64,000 bases of DNA from Cryptomeria japonica. Its lineage: Eukaryota > Streptophyta > Pinopsida > Cupressales > Cupressaceae. The position numbers and the translations under genes are program-made. The stretch covers positions 310,387,235-310,451,234 of the forward strand of contig NC_081405.1 in assembly GCF_030272615.1 (NCBI RefSeq). The letters run 5' to 3'. The notes under the pieces were generated by a model. The model searched no databases. It was given only the letters and a program-made list of their open reading frames with translations, and was not told the DNA's origin. Shown piece by piece: positions 1 through 10,854 of the stretch (position 1 is the stretch's first letter; the number at the start of each line of letters is the position of its first letter).

Positions 1-26
1 GAATCAGACTCATAGAGAACCTTACT

Positions 27-431
27 CTACCCAAGGGAACAACCTCTCTCAAGGGCCAAAAGAATAGAAAGAGCTTCCATGTAGTTATTAGTCTGTAAAC
101 CCTTATTGTCAGAAAAGAGTAAAACAATATTACCAGAACTATCTCTGCCAACTCCTCCAACCCCAACATGCCTGGGATTACTTCTAGAGGACCCATCAGT
201 ATTAATCTTAAGATATCCCAGAGGAGGGGGCGTCCACTTACCATCCCAACAAGCGTTCCTTTTAGCATTTTTGCTCCTATCCCGTACTTTCTTACATAAA
301 GCATCATGAAATCCTGCCCCAAAAATGTTCAAACTTTGAATCACTTGAATGTCACTAGGATCAACATCCCAAGAAAGGTCACACTTCGCCACTAGGGTCT
401 CCTCAATCATATTTAAAACTCTTAACCACAC
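27..431 (-). pseudogene. RNase H domain of LINE-A ORF2, truncated
   Basis: The domain would degrade the RNA strand of the RNA/DNA hybrid during target-primed reverse transcription. The translation holds KINTDGSSRSN, the first catalytic Asp of plant LINE RNase H, then GVGGVGRDSSGN, and later NYMEAL with the second acidic residue. The remaining catalytic residues would lie beyond the window start. The paralogous domain in LINE-C at 60.2-60.6 kb has the same INTDGSSRGN and GIGGVGRD pattern, which places both in one family. A stop ends this segment just after CSLG, so no functional enzyme is encoded. Confidence 0.85.
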
Positions 432-488
432 TTATTGTACCATTTTCATCCTATCCTGAAAAATCTCGCGGTTTCTTTTCAACCACAC

Positions 489-782
489 CTACCAGATAAT
501 AAAATTGGGACCAATATACCAAGCTACCTCCAAGAAGGGGGTCTTAGTAGGAGGTCTACCAAGACATTTCCAAAACTCCACCAAAGTGTTAGCATGAACA
601 TAAGCATTCTTCCAAGTGCCCCACCACCAATGCCAAATATCTCTCGTGAAGGTACAATGGAGGAAAAGGCGAGAGCTATTCTCTTCACTCATATTACATA
701 AAACACAGATGGATGGTCCATGAAAGCCCTTCTTTTGAAGATTCTCCAAGGTAAGAAACTTATTTTGAACAACAAGCCACAA
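489..782 (-). pseudogene. zf-RVT region of LINE-A ORF2
   Basis: This is the zinc-binding region found between RT and RNase H in plant LINEs. Visible hallmarks are KKGFHGPSICVLC, then SSRLFLHC, which gives the C-x2-C ... H-x3-C arrangement, and IWHWWWGTWK downstream. LINE-C has the matching RGFLGPSICVLC and SHLFLRC near 59.7 kb. The segment has a stop at its 3' side before RNase H. It is a decayed domain of ORF2, not a separate gene. Confidence 0.85.
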
Positions 783-1828
783 GAAAATATTGCACTTGGG
801 CTAGGCCAATCTGTTCAAGACTTGCTTCCACTAGGGAACATCCACCTTAGCAAAAGTCATTCGTTCCAGCTCTTGATAACCAGATTCAACTAAAAACTTA
901 TCCTTCAGATTAAGACCCCAAGCAAGGATATCATCACCTCTAAGAGAAGTACAAAATCTCCCAGCTAATAATCAAGAAAGAGATTCCCTCTCTTCGATAG
1001 AAGCCCTAGGAGGCCATTCCTGAGGTTGCTTCCGTCTAGCAATCTCACCACGACCCACCCTTACAATTTCTTTAAAATCCTCAACTTTACTCCAGCTTGT
1101 TGCCATAAAGATGTCACCAAGAAGTTGGAGATGAGGAAACTAAGACAAAATAGGAGGATATCCATCCCAATAATCCTTTCAAAATAAAGCTTTAGAGCCT
1201 TTGGTGCAAATCCAAAAGAGACCATTCTTGACAATATGAGCTCCTATCTTCAGGGTAGCTCATATCATTGACCCATTTCCTATCAAGCTACATCTGGGAA
1301 CATCCTCGCCTTCCACATCACCAAGATACTTAACCCTGAGGATATTAGCCCATCCCTGATCTTGATTTGTGCATCATCTCAAAAATAGCTTAGCAGCAAG
1401 AGCACAAACATTAAAACTTGTTCTCCGCAAACCAAGGACACCCTCCTATTTTGATTTGCAGACAATATCACATTTTACCAAACTCAACTTGGAGGATAGC
1501 AAATTAACAGTCCATAAGAACTGTCTAGAGAAAGCATCAAAATCCTCAATAAAGCTTGCAAGGGTTGTCTGCACAAAACACTTGTAAGTGGGAAGTGCCT
1601 AGAACACCAACTTTAAAAGGGTAACTCTACTAGTAGTTGAGAGCCACCTATTAGTCCAGTGACACACCTTACTCCCAAACTTATCCAAAATTTCTTGCCA
1701 AATAGTACCAGGCAATCTATGAACCAAAAGAAGAATTCCAAGATAAACAAAAGGAATGGTACCTATTTGAAACCTCAAAATCCACGTAATCCTTGCCAGA
1801 TTGAGAGGAGGAGTATTGAAGAAAAAGA
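783..1828 (-). pseudogene. RT thumb/connection region of LINE-A ORF2
   Basis: The minus-strand translation, in pieces, gives FFFNTPPLNLARITWILRFQ, then YLGILLLVHRLPG, TNRWLSTTSRVTLLKL, FSRQFLWT and GLRRTSFNVCALAAKLFL. These are the standard landmarks after the RT active site in plant LINE ORF2. One base appears to be missing near 1,757 between IPF and VYLG, and several in-frame stops are present. The region is contiguous with the zinc region at its lower-coordinate side and ends exactly at the Element A insertion point. Confidence 0.85.
1824..1828. repeat. Target site duplication AAAGA, left copy
   Basis: AAAGA here and at 8,702-8,706 immediately flank a segment starting TGTTGTC and ending GATAACA. 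Deleting the insertion and one copy restores the LINE-A frame, so this is a real duplicated target. Confidence 0.88.
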
Positions 1829-2770
1829 TGTTGTCTTCAAAATCTGATTCACTTCAACATCCTTATAATAATATGATTAACTCTATGCAAAAGAGATATT
1901 AAAGGGAAGGAAACTCTTAGGACAACATATGATAAGGTTTGATTTAACCTTCTACACTTTGGACCTACTTAGAGTCCAGGCGGGTATACCTTTGTGAACT
2001 AAATTCACACTTTTAAAAGATAAATCCACAGCAAACTAGTCCAGAAAACCAGTGGATCTAATCACCTTGAAACTTAATTGAAACAAAGGAATGGAAATTA
2101 TACTCATATTCAGTATTTGACCTACAAAACATGTAATAGACAACCTCAATCTATACCAGTGCCTTATCCAAGGTCACAGAGTCATCCAAGTTTCAAACAA
2201 CACTCTCACAGTCAAATATCTATACGTATCCCATTAGTTTGGCTTCTGCAGATCCCTATATATGCCTGACAACTATAAGAATTTATGCATACCAAAGTAA
2301 ACTATGCTCATCAAGATTCAAAATATCTCACAAGGAATTTACTGGAAGAAGTGATCCTCGTATATTTAATTTCCCTCCTGAAGAGAAAAGCTAAGAAACA
2401 CACCTACTGAAAGTTGCCTTACAACCCCTATTCAAACGAAATAACCCTGGATTATTTAGAGTGAAACAGTAAACACATGCAAACACATATGAAGACAACA
2501 CAAAGTTTTTACTCAAAACCAATGGTCTGTATATTGATATTTTCTTCAAAAAAGTGTTACTAGAAACCTTCGAATATTCTCCATTAAAACTTGGAAAAGC
2601 TCAGATAAATTTCTGCAGCGTTTTCTTACAATTCTTTGTGATCATCTTTTTTCCTAGTCTTGGTATCCATTTATAACAATATGGATGCACATAGCTTCAG
2701 ACTTTCCTAGGAGAATTTGTTACAATTATTGCTTCTCAAGAAGAAGTTACAAAATCTTTTACAAAAACGG
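1829..2770 (-). other. Non-coding 3' side of Element A
   Basis: About 940 bases between the natural TAA stop of ORF-A and the element end. I see no ORF of note and no similarity by eye to the other end of the element. It is where a 3' LTR would be expected if this is an LTR retrotransposon. Confidence 0.4.
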
Positions 2771-5700
2771 TTACAAGTCCTTTTCGACCTCTGCAGCTTC
2801 TTCTACCTATTGTCCGGTTGCAACCTCTTCTAACTGTTCAGGAGTGCCTTCTAACTGCTCTACATCCTGGATGGCATATTTTCTTGTCCACTCATTGTAC
2901 ACATCATCAACCGGCCATGTGAAATTAATCACTTTTGCATTAGCATTGGTTAACCTTTTCCATGAATTCCTCATCTTGTTAACCTCTGAATTGAGAAAAC
3001 TGTAATGCGATTTGATCCTCTCTATCTCCTGAATTGTTACAACAAAAAAGGAAGCATCATCTAAGTCAACAATTCCTTTTATTCTGGCTGACAATTTGGC
3101 CTCTAATTCCTTAAGCCACACTTGTTTGTCCTTTAATTGATTCGGGTTGACAAAAACTCCTGGGAGCAACTCAAAAACCTGATAAGTGTACTCCTTTTTG
3201 TACAAGTTGATCTTCCTGTCAGCATTGTCTATCCCTTCTGCTAATTTTATTAGATCCTTTCTGGTGTCACAAGTGGATTTGATGATAGGATCAGCCCCTT
3301 CTTCATCATAAGATACACAAATAAGCTCCAAATCCTGCTCTCTAGGCTTCCACTTGTCAAAAATAGGTGTCAAAATGGCCTTATCTCCATTAAGCTCATT
3401 CCACATATCTAAAATCTTGTTTATGTTGTTGTACAATAGTGAAGCACTCATGGTGTCTGCAAAACTTGAAATGGTAGCCCTAACTCTTTCTTCATACTTC
3501 TTTGCATACAAGAACTGAGCCTGTTTTAAATTCTCCAATTCTTGGGGAGTGATCTCGATCATTTGAGAACTAGAAGGTGCTGGAGATGGTGGGAACTCAA
3601 TAATGGGGCTGGTAGGTGAAGGTCTTGCAGGAGAAGAGGAGATCATTAGTGTTGAAGACTCACCTTGATGGTACTATCCTGTCAACTGGCTTTGCAGCTT
3701 AGCAATGATGCTATCTTTACCCCTTACCTCTTCCTTAGGACTGTTGTAAGCCTTCAAAATTGTCTCCAACTTGACTTGGAGGTCTTCTTTTTCCTTAGCT
3801 TTCCTTTCTGCTACTGCAACACTAAACTTTGCAGTTTCTAGCACAGTGCTAGCAGCTTCCACCACCCCTGTGTTTTGCACTCTTTTTACTATCATTCCAC
3901 CACGGTACCTTGACCTTGGGGTGTCCTTATTTCTCCTATTTTCATCTCTTTTGAGGGACCACATGAACAATGCAACATTGTCTTTGCTAAAAGTGATTCC
4001 CTCCATGGGTTTAGTTTCTTTTCTCACTGCCTCCAATACCAAAGCATCTGCTATGTCCCACTCAGGGAGAATGAGTACTCCAGCTTGTGCCACCATATCT
4101 CTTCCTTGTTCAGGAGTGATGGTCTTAAACTCATCCATCATTTCTTGCTTTATTTCCTCCTCAACCACAGCTGGATCTTTATGAGGTTGCTCACCTTTTA
4201 TCTTCTCACATCTTGCATTGTATTTGTCAATGTTTTGCTTCCATACAAACTGCATGAATGCTCCTGATGTAACAAAGTTATTGTCAGCCAAGAAGTCCTC
4301 ACTGGCCTATTTGATCTCAGGATCCCACTCCTGGCCCTTAAACTCATTGGTAGTGATGTTCATCTCAGTAGAAAGGGGCTCGTCTGGCATTCCTTCTTCT
4401 ACTTCATCATATGTGTAGGCTATTTCTCCCAAGCTACCTAACTATATCAGCTGCTCAGTTGCTGCCTGTTCATCTCCTATATGAATAGGGGATTGGGATG
4501 GAGAGTACAAGGGTGTATCAGATTGTATTTCTTTTCCTACTCTCTGCTTCTTTGGGCTCTCTTGGATGTCAATGACATCTTGTATCTTCCTCTTTCCTTT
4601 AGAGGTAGAGGGCTCCCCTATTGTAGGCATCAACACACTATAATTAGACTTCTTGTGCAATGTATAGTCACCAGGAGGGATTGCTCTAGTGGGGGCAGAC
4701 CTACTTAGAACCATTCTTGCCTTTTCAGGGTTGTTTTTAACCACAACCTCCCTCTTTTCTTTCAGAGTCTGCATTACATCCTCAAAGAAAAGAATTAGGA
4801 ATTTTATTTTCTCCTTAAAAGGGAAAAAGCTAGACAATGGGTCATAGCTGGTATCAAACTGATGTACAAACTCTAAGGCCTTTTTATAAGCCACCCATTT
4901 TTCCTTCCTCAGCTCCTGCTCATCTAGATCAAACTCATTTCTAATGAGGTCTTCAAGAAACTAGAACTGATGGGGTCTACCTCTGCACACTGCTCTCTTT
5001 CTAAACATGCCATTAAAGAAATCTTCAGGATTGGCACACCTGAACACTGTAGTTGACAAATGATAAGGTTTAAAAAAATCCTCAAAACAATTCCAACCTC
5101 CCTTGGTTATTACAAATTGGTGGGCTATAGTAACCGTAGGGAAAATAGTCCCTTTACCCCTGCCTGTTAGCTCTACTTCTTGCACACTACCAATTTGTCT
5201 AAGGATTTCTGCAGTTCCCACTTTGAGAGGGACCTGATAGGGCAATAAAAATGGAGTGCCTCTGAAACCAAATACTCTGAAAATTATGGAGACAGGGTAT
5301 AAGTAAATATCACCCTAGTTATGAACAATTTTTATATTTTCTACAAATTCTTTTGGTCTAATAAATTCCAAAAGAACTTTGGGGATTCTTGGATTTTCTG
5401 AATAGAGGAGAGTCCTAATCTTTGATGCAAAACATTTATCAAATTTTAAGAAACTAGCATCATCTCTATCCCATGACAACACTGTATTCCATAATTGCAC
5501 TGGCATCTTTTCTCCATCTTTCTCTTTTATAAGGTCCATTCCACTTGCAAAATAATCACCACCTTTGAATAAAAATAGATGCATGAGGAGGGAATACCAT
5601 CCAAAGGGCCTATCAACCTTCCCATTCTTTATTCCTATCAACCCTTCATGGACAACATCAGTAATAAAAGAAGCATAATCAAAGGTTACTGCAAGAGAAG

Positions 5701-6412
5701 GATTCAAAATCTGAGCAATCATTAGCATGTAATGATTGGGCATATTCACCTCAGCATCCTCACCTAAAATCTGGCAAAGTGACCAATACAATCCCTTAGC
5801 CCTAAGGGTGAACAGATTCAATGAGAAGGGCTCTTCAGTGTTGGGTCCCACAATTGTCAACCCACCTATCTTCACAAAAAATTCCTTAAGAGGCCCATTT
5901 CTAAGGTGATTCCTCTATGCACTGTATACATGAGCTAATGATTTGAAATTAATAGGCTCTAGAAAATTGGTAAACTCATTAAGCCCAAAAGCACTTCTGA
6001 ATTCCTCATTATTTATTTCAATGAGGGCTTTCCCATTTATATCCCTAATGCTCCTTGTGACTGGATCATAATTATGTGCAATCTGAGTCAAGAGATCCAT
6101 ATCCATGAATACTCCTGGAATTACCAATTTTCCTACATCTAACTCCCAGATGCTATTCTGCGGGGCTAGAGAATTTCTCATGCCAAATCCAACTTTGAAT
6201 AACCCCAACCCAGACAACCCAACCTGTGGATCTCTCAACCAATTACCCTTATCATATAACCCTTCTCCTATCTTCAAACGAGGAGCTCTTGGCACTAGTT
6301 CTTTCACTTTTGATGCCTGATTAGTTGACAATGTCAACTGTTCGAGAAAATCATCACAAATGGCCCTTTCTTGGTAATTAACTTTCCCTGAGAATTCTCT
6401 CTTAGGTGCCAT
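2771..6412 (-). pseudogene. ORF-A: 1,213-codon single-frame retroelement-type protein with seven TAG codons
   Basis: From ATG at 6,412 (MAPKREFSGK) to TAA at 2,771-2,773 the minus strand stays in one frame with no frameshift. The only breaks are seven TAG codons, at 5,915, 5,315, 4,961, 4,442, 4,307, 3,674 and 2,807. The N-terminal third is globular and includes DPVTRSIRDINGKALIEINN followed by EEFRSAFGL and a helical stretch (GLYWSLCQIL, HYMLMIAQIL). This resembles the layout of plant mobile-domain or 'putative plant transposon' proteins, which is a weak inference. The middle is basic and Ser/Pro-rich (RKIQDVIDIQESPKKQR). The C-terminal half has helical, Lys/Glu-rich segments and a Pro/Ser linker (ARPSPTSPIIEFPPSPAPSS). 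There are no protease, RT or integrase motifs. A gag-like or accessory role is possible but unproven. Confidence 0.72.
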
Positions 6413-6779
6413 ATTAAGATATGCAAGCAATTACACTATTACCCCCAACTGGTTCTGTGACAAATCAAGACCTCAATTAAGACACACTGCAAAGAAATTG
6501 ACACACAAGAGTACAAGAAAACTTATTTTTAGCTTGAAGGAATCTGCTCTGCAACTGAGTGACTTTGCTCTGTATTTGAAGAAAATAGCTCTGCAACCGC
6601 TTCTCTGCAACAATTCTTTGGAATGATACCTTTACTCAATCGATAGGAGATCATATATGGTACTCAGGCTCTTAACTGCGACATTGATACTGCATGTTTC
6701 GGCTGTCCCTTCAGAATTGATTTCATGAGAGAATTCGAATTTTTGCTCCAACGGGTCACAACATGCCTGCACATTTTTC
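6413..6779 (-). other. Leader upstream of ORF-A
   Basis: About 370 bases between the repeat array and the ORF-A start. CTCTGCAAC-type words recur near 6,550-6,612. No ORF and no clear promoter box was found. Confidence 0.4.
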
Positions 6780-8360
6780 CTCTTCACTCTTTCACTGTTT
6801 CACAAAGCATAACCTTCGAGCAATTTCATTACATGAAATCACGCCAACCGTCCGATCAAATGAAACTTGATCGGTCTTTACACTGACTTAACAGCTTTGC
6901 CTTAGCACCGGACCCCACCTCCTTTTCGCCATTTCGCGAACTTTATCCTCCGAGCACTTTTCTTTTGCAAAGCTGCACCAGGTGTTAGATGGAACTTTAA
7001 CTGCTCGGCGTTTAACTCTTACTGGGACTGTCAACTTCTTCCTTAACCGCGCCTTTATCTTGACTGGTAACGATCTTTCGCTATTTTGCATAGCTTAAAC
7101 CACTTTCAACTTTGGACCACGAAACAACACGAAGCGTTGGATCAAATCGGAGATGACCATCCTTTAAGGGAGACCTTTATGCTTGCTTTACTTATGCCAC
7201 TCTTTCATTGGTTACTAAGTACCACGTGGCACTCAACCATTAGCTTTGGAAAACTTTTCGAGTTTAGTTCAACGTCAGCCATGTGTCTTTCCCTTATAAC
7301 CGCCGGTTACACCTTGGCGGGCCCTCAACTTCTTCTAAAACCATGTCTCAATGGACACTTCACCATCTAGCATTACACCTGGACGAACCCTTTTCCCTTT
7401 CGCTATTTCGCGAAGCATATCCCTCGATTGGTTCGCAGTCACGAAACAATGTGAGCTGTCAGATTGAATCAGAGTTGATCCTCTTTTAACTTCATGCTTT
7501 ATCTATCTGCAGGGCCCAAAAACCTTTTCGCTATTTCGCAGGGCATAAAACATGAGCACTTTACCATTGTGAACTCACGCGGGTCATTAGATTATATTTG
7601 ACTTGCTCGATGCTTAACAACTTAACTGAATTCGGCAGACGTGGGCCCTCTAACTCAACTCCATCCACCTGGCATCTAGTCACTTTTAAACTGACATGTC
7701 AACCTTTCATTTGCTGAGAGAAAACACTGGATTCCACCTCATCCTTGACACCTGTATCTGCCAGGTCATTTCTTATCCCGCGACATGACTCACCTCTGGG
7801 ACCCGCCTTTTAATCCTTAGACCTGACTTACTGACTATTTTGACCTTCTGCCACGTGCCATCATCTTACTCGCCATCTCGACCAACTGGACTGCCTGCTT
7901 GGAGTGCCATGTCATTTTGCTACTTCGCGAAAGCTAACTGTCGAGCATTTTCCTCCTGCGAAGCTGCGCTAACCATAAGATCAAATGAGACTTGGGCATC
8001 TATTATGATCTTATTAAAACTCCCTTTTCGTAGGCTGAAAAACCTTTTCGCTATTTCATGGGGCATAACCTTCGAGCATCTATCAGCCACGAAACAGCGC
8101 GAACCGTCGGATTAGATTGGACTTGATCACCTTTTAGTCACTTGGAAAGTCACTGCAAGGTCCCACCAAGCCCTTTCGCCATTTCGTGAAAGGTATTTCA
8201 CTTGCAAGTTTCGGCTGCGAAATAACGCTAGCCGTTAGATCTTGAACAAGATGAAGCCCTTTTAAACCGGACCAAATGCGCCATTGAACACACTTTTCCC
8301 TTTCGCCATTTCACGAGTGTTAAACCAGGCGCAACTTTGTCTAACGAAATAGCGAAAACC
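6780..8360 (-). repeat. Degenerate ~130-bp tandem repeat array with TTTCGCYATTTCGCGAA core
   Basis: A core like TTTCGCYATTTCGCGAA recurs at about 6,924, 7,076, 7,398, 7,526, 7,914, 8,046, 8,174 and 8,301, with an inverted copy CGAAATAGCGAAA at 8,345. Spacing is 127-132 bp in the right half, and 7,526 to 7,914 is three periods. It is looser (about 150 bp) on the left. A second word in each unit resembles CGAACCGTYGGATCAAAT followed by GACTTGATC (for example near 6,845, 7,125, 7,965, 8,095). The core contains the 8-bp palindrome TTCGCGAA. The array is CpG-richer than its surroundings and lies just upstream of ORF-A. Confidence 0.75.
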
Positions 8361-8701
8361 ATAGATCCATCTGAGAGCTGCATACAACTTACTAGGCCAG
8401 ACAACATTAGGAAGAAAAGACATAAGGCCTAAATTTTTACAATTAATTCAATAACCGCCTAGGCAAATGACATGGGGGGACACCTCTTACGACCCCAAGA
8501 CCCATTACTTAATTGGATGAAGTAACGAAGGAATAGAAACCAGAGGGTTTTTTGATCAAACATTGAACGATTTAAAATTAAAACCCTAAACCCTTAAGAC
8601 CCAACACAAACTTGAAACAGTTGATAGTGTGTCTAACTCAAAATTTCAAAAACCTAGCCAATTATGGGAAAAGAAAACCCATTTTTTAAACAGTGATAAC
8701 A
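8361..8701 (-). other. 5' terminal segment of Element A (minus sense)
   Basis: About 340 bases between the array and the element end GATAACA. The stretch is AT-rich with a run of C/G near 8,475. No ORF, PBS or TATA box was recognised. Confidence 0.4.
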
Positions 8702-8706
8702 AAAGA
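8702..8706. repeat. Target site duplication AAAGA, right copy
   Basis: This matches 1,824-1,828 exactly and abuts the CA end of Element A. Confidence 0.88.
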
Positions 8707-9560
8707 TATGATATTTTTCTTCATTAATCATCTGTCCATAGGCCTTCACATAAATATCTAGGGCTCTTCTGAAATTAGCCGCTTCATTGATTTTAGCCAC
8801 CTCCATTAATGCAATGTCATCCACAAATTAAAGATGGGTGGAGGGAGGAATGCCATGGCCCCATCTCCAGCCCTAAAACAACCTGGCTTGACTTGAGATT
8901 TGAGAAATCTTCCCAAAACTTTCACCATCAAAATAAATAAATAGGGGGAGAGAGGTTCTCCTTTCCTAAGGCCTCTAGTTGCAGCAAAGGGGTTTTTTGG
9001 CTCACCATTAATAAGAACAACAAAGGAGGATGAGGTGATGCAGCTCATAAACCAACTAACCCATTCACTTCCAAATCGAAAAGCCAAGAGAACCTTTTGC
9101 ATAAAACTCCATCTTACCCTATCATAGGCTTTGGCCATATCAAGATTCATAAACATAGCCTTCTCCTTAGAGATAGCCATGAAATGCACAGCTTCAACGA
9201 CTATGATAACTCCATCCAAAATTTGTCTTCCATAAATAAATCCCCCTTTCTCCTCAGAAATTAATCTACTGAGCCAAGGCTTTAACATTTCAATAAGCAG
9301 TTTAGTGATAATTTTGTAGATCACATTACACAGAGCAATGGGCCTAAATGAGTTAAGGGAGTTGGCACCTTCCTTCTTAGGAATGAGAGCAAGAAATGTG
9401 GCATTCAGGGCCTTAAGAATTTACTTTTTTCTAAAATATTCTTGCACAACTTTAAAAAGATGTATCTTGACAATATCTCAAAAAGCTTGAGAGAACTCCA
9501 TGGGTAAACAATTAGACCCGGGAGATTTTCCTTTCTTCATACCAAAGACCACTGCCTCAA
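8707..9560 (-). pseudogene. Reverse transcriptase core of LINE-A ORF2
   Basis: RT landmarks on the minus strand in order: MIYKIITKLLIEMLKPWLS, EEKGGFIYGRQILDGV, MFMNLDMAKAYDRVRWSF with the first catalytic Asp, ATRGLRKGEPLSPYLFIL, and after a frameshift near 8,826, FVDDIAL with the catalytic Asp pair. NFRRALDIYVKAYGQMINEE follows up to the insertion point at 8,706. The RNA template would be the LINE transcript, primed at a nicked target. Frameshift and stops make it a pseudogene. Confidence 0.9.
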
Positions 9561-9562
9561 TC

Positions 9563-10134
9563 TTAGAAAAGAGAAATGGGTTTAATGAGAACCTCATTCA
9601 TTTCTGGAGTAACTATGGAGGGGATAAAATCAAATACCAATCCCTCCCCAGCACGAGCAGACACAAAATCTTCTTTAAACAAATTCCCAAAGAATCTAAT
9701 AGCTTCCTGAGCAATCTCCCTATAAGAAGAAACCTGAGTCCCTTCCATTGTAATAAGAGAATTGAGATTACTACTATGTCTTTTGTCCTTTATTGAGAAG
9801 TGAAAAAACTTGTGTTTCTATCCCCTTCCTATAGCCAATCAATTCAAGCCTTCTTCTTCCAATAAATCTCCTCTTGGAGCTCACATTCCTCTAGGTCTTT
9901 TAAAGAAATAGCCTCTTCTCTAAATAAAACATCAAACATACCCCGCTCTCTAATTTGACGGGTAATGATATCCACCCTCTGCTGAGGTTGCCTTTTAGAA
10001 GAGAAAAGATTCCCAAAACTCATCCTATTCCACTTTTTTAGCCTATACTTAACATGTTGTAACTGCCTGACGAAGGAAAACATAGCAGTACGATAAGTAG
10101 GCTTCCCTTCTCTCCACCATTCAAACATATGATC
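9563..10134 (-). pseudogene. Endonuclease-RT linker of LINE-A ORF2
   Basis: Minus-strand segments include MFEWWREGKPTYRTAMFSF, VKYRLKKWNRMSFGNLFSS, ECELQEEIYWKKKA and YREIAQEAIRFFGNLFKE, with IPSIVTPEMNEVL near 9,600. This order (WW..G.P, KKWN, EE.YWKKKA, IP..V) is the usual linker between the endonuclease and RT of plant LINE ORF2. LINE-C shows matching pieces near 57.2-57.7 kb. Stops separate the pieces. Confidence 0.82.
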
Positions 10135-10854
10135 TTGAAGAGATTCCTCCCTTAATCACATAAGATGAAACTTAAACAAGGGATTCTTAGTTCTCCTAGA
10201 ATTAGTGTCCGACAGAAGGATAGGCCAGTGATCTGGGCCTCTCTAATCCAAAATCTCTGAACTGGTAGTCCAGCTATCTTCCAACCAGTAGCAAGAAACC
10301 AAGAACCTGTCTAATATTTCTGATATGCCATCAACCCCACATCTCCTATTATTCCAAGTAAATAGACCATTGGAAGGTTGGACTTCCACAATCCTCAACA
10401 ACTCAATGTTACTCCTCAAGAGCCCCGCAGAAGGGTCAAGCCTGGGAATACCTCCCCGCTTCTCTTCCAAACACAATACAACATTAAAATCTCTTGCCAG
10501 AATCCAAGGAAACAAGGGTGCAAGAGAGCGAACAAATCCTATATGTGACCAAAGTAAGGATTTTCACACAAAATCAATTGGAGCATAAACATTAGTGAAA
10601 AGGAGAATCTCACCAGTCTCGCAGCAAGAAGCCGCCAAGGATATAACGAACTTGCTAGAGATCCACCAAAGTGGGACAAGCTTGTGAGGATCCCATAGCA
10701 ACGCTAGGCCTCCATAATTACCCTGAGCCCCAATACATTGACAAAGACATTTTGACCAAACCACGTCAGGGAAATAAGACTGAATCAACTCCCAAAAAGC
10801 TTTTTGTCTAGGGATGCTATTCAACCCCCTTACATTCCATGAGAGCATAATCAT
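10135..10854 (-). pseudogene. AP-type endonuclease of LINE-A ORF2
   Basis: The start MIMLSWNVRGLNSIPRQKA is the standard N-terminus of the LINE apurinic-type endonuclease that nicks target DNA. GNYGGLALLWDP and FTNVYAP follow, then ARDFNVVLCLEEKRGG, where the usual GDFN reads RDFN, and GLFTWNNRR. The catalytic Glu region (normally QETK) reads as VVWSKCLCQC, so it is altered. The ATG overlaps the ORF1 stop by four bases. Stops divide the domain. Confidence 0.87.
10851..10854 (-). other. ATGA overlap between LINE-A ORF1 stop and ORF2 start
   Basis: The ORF1 TGA and the ORF2 ATG share four bases (ATGA on the minus strand). The same junction occurs in LINE-C at 56,403-56,406, so the arrangement is a family trait and could allow reinitiation. 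Confidence 0.75.

Larger units (their letters stand above)
1..1828 (-). mobile_element. LINE-A, 3' half (L1-type non-LTR retrotransposon)
   Basis: Read on the minus strand, this stretch carries the C-terminal part of a plant L1-type ORF2 in the usual order: end of RT and connection region, zinc-binding RT-associated region, then RNase H. The window edge cuts it off. Its right end at 1,828 continues into the LINE sequence starting at 8,707, because a 6.87-kb insertion separates the two halves. Joining them across one copy of AAAGA restores an open frame from the INEEK segment into FFFNT, the same layout as LINE-C at 58.6 kb. Stops and frameshifts show it is dead. Confidence 0.9.
1829..8701 (-). 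mobile_element. Element A: 6.87-kb insertion in LINE-A, class uncertain
   Basis: The element begins TGTTGTC and ends GATAACA, so TGTTRTC is a 7-bp terminal inverted repeat with the TG...CA ends typical of integrase-inserted DNA. It is flanked by perfect 5-bp duplications (AAAGA) and splits the LINE-A reverse transcriptase. Contents on the minus strand, 5' to 3': a short AT-rich end, a ~130-bp repeat array (8,360-6,780), a leader, a single 1,213-codon frame (6,412-2,771), and ~940 bp of non-coding 3' sequence. I could not see matching long terminal repeats, a primer binding site or any pol domain. It may be a non-autonomous LTR-element derivative whose LTRs are lost or too diverged to see, or another integrase-type mobile element. 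Confidence 0.8.

Noticed and set aside
2771-6412. TAG as a reassigned sense codon in ORF-A
   Set aside because: Other decayed elements in the window also carry TAA, TGA and frameshifts, and no nuclear plant genome is known to me to reassign TAG. Methylation-driven decay explains it more simply.
6780-8360. CRISPR-like array
   Set aside because: Repeats are long, degenerate and contiguous without unique spacers, and the sequence is eukaryotic.
1829-8701. Treating Element A as a standard LTR retrotransposon
   Set aside because: The two ends show no direct repeat by eye, and no PBS, PPT or pol domain was found. I kept the class open.
9500-9796. Plus-strand 98-codon ORF
   Set aside because: It is antisense to the LINE-A endonuclease-RT linker, which has clear family landmarks.
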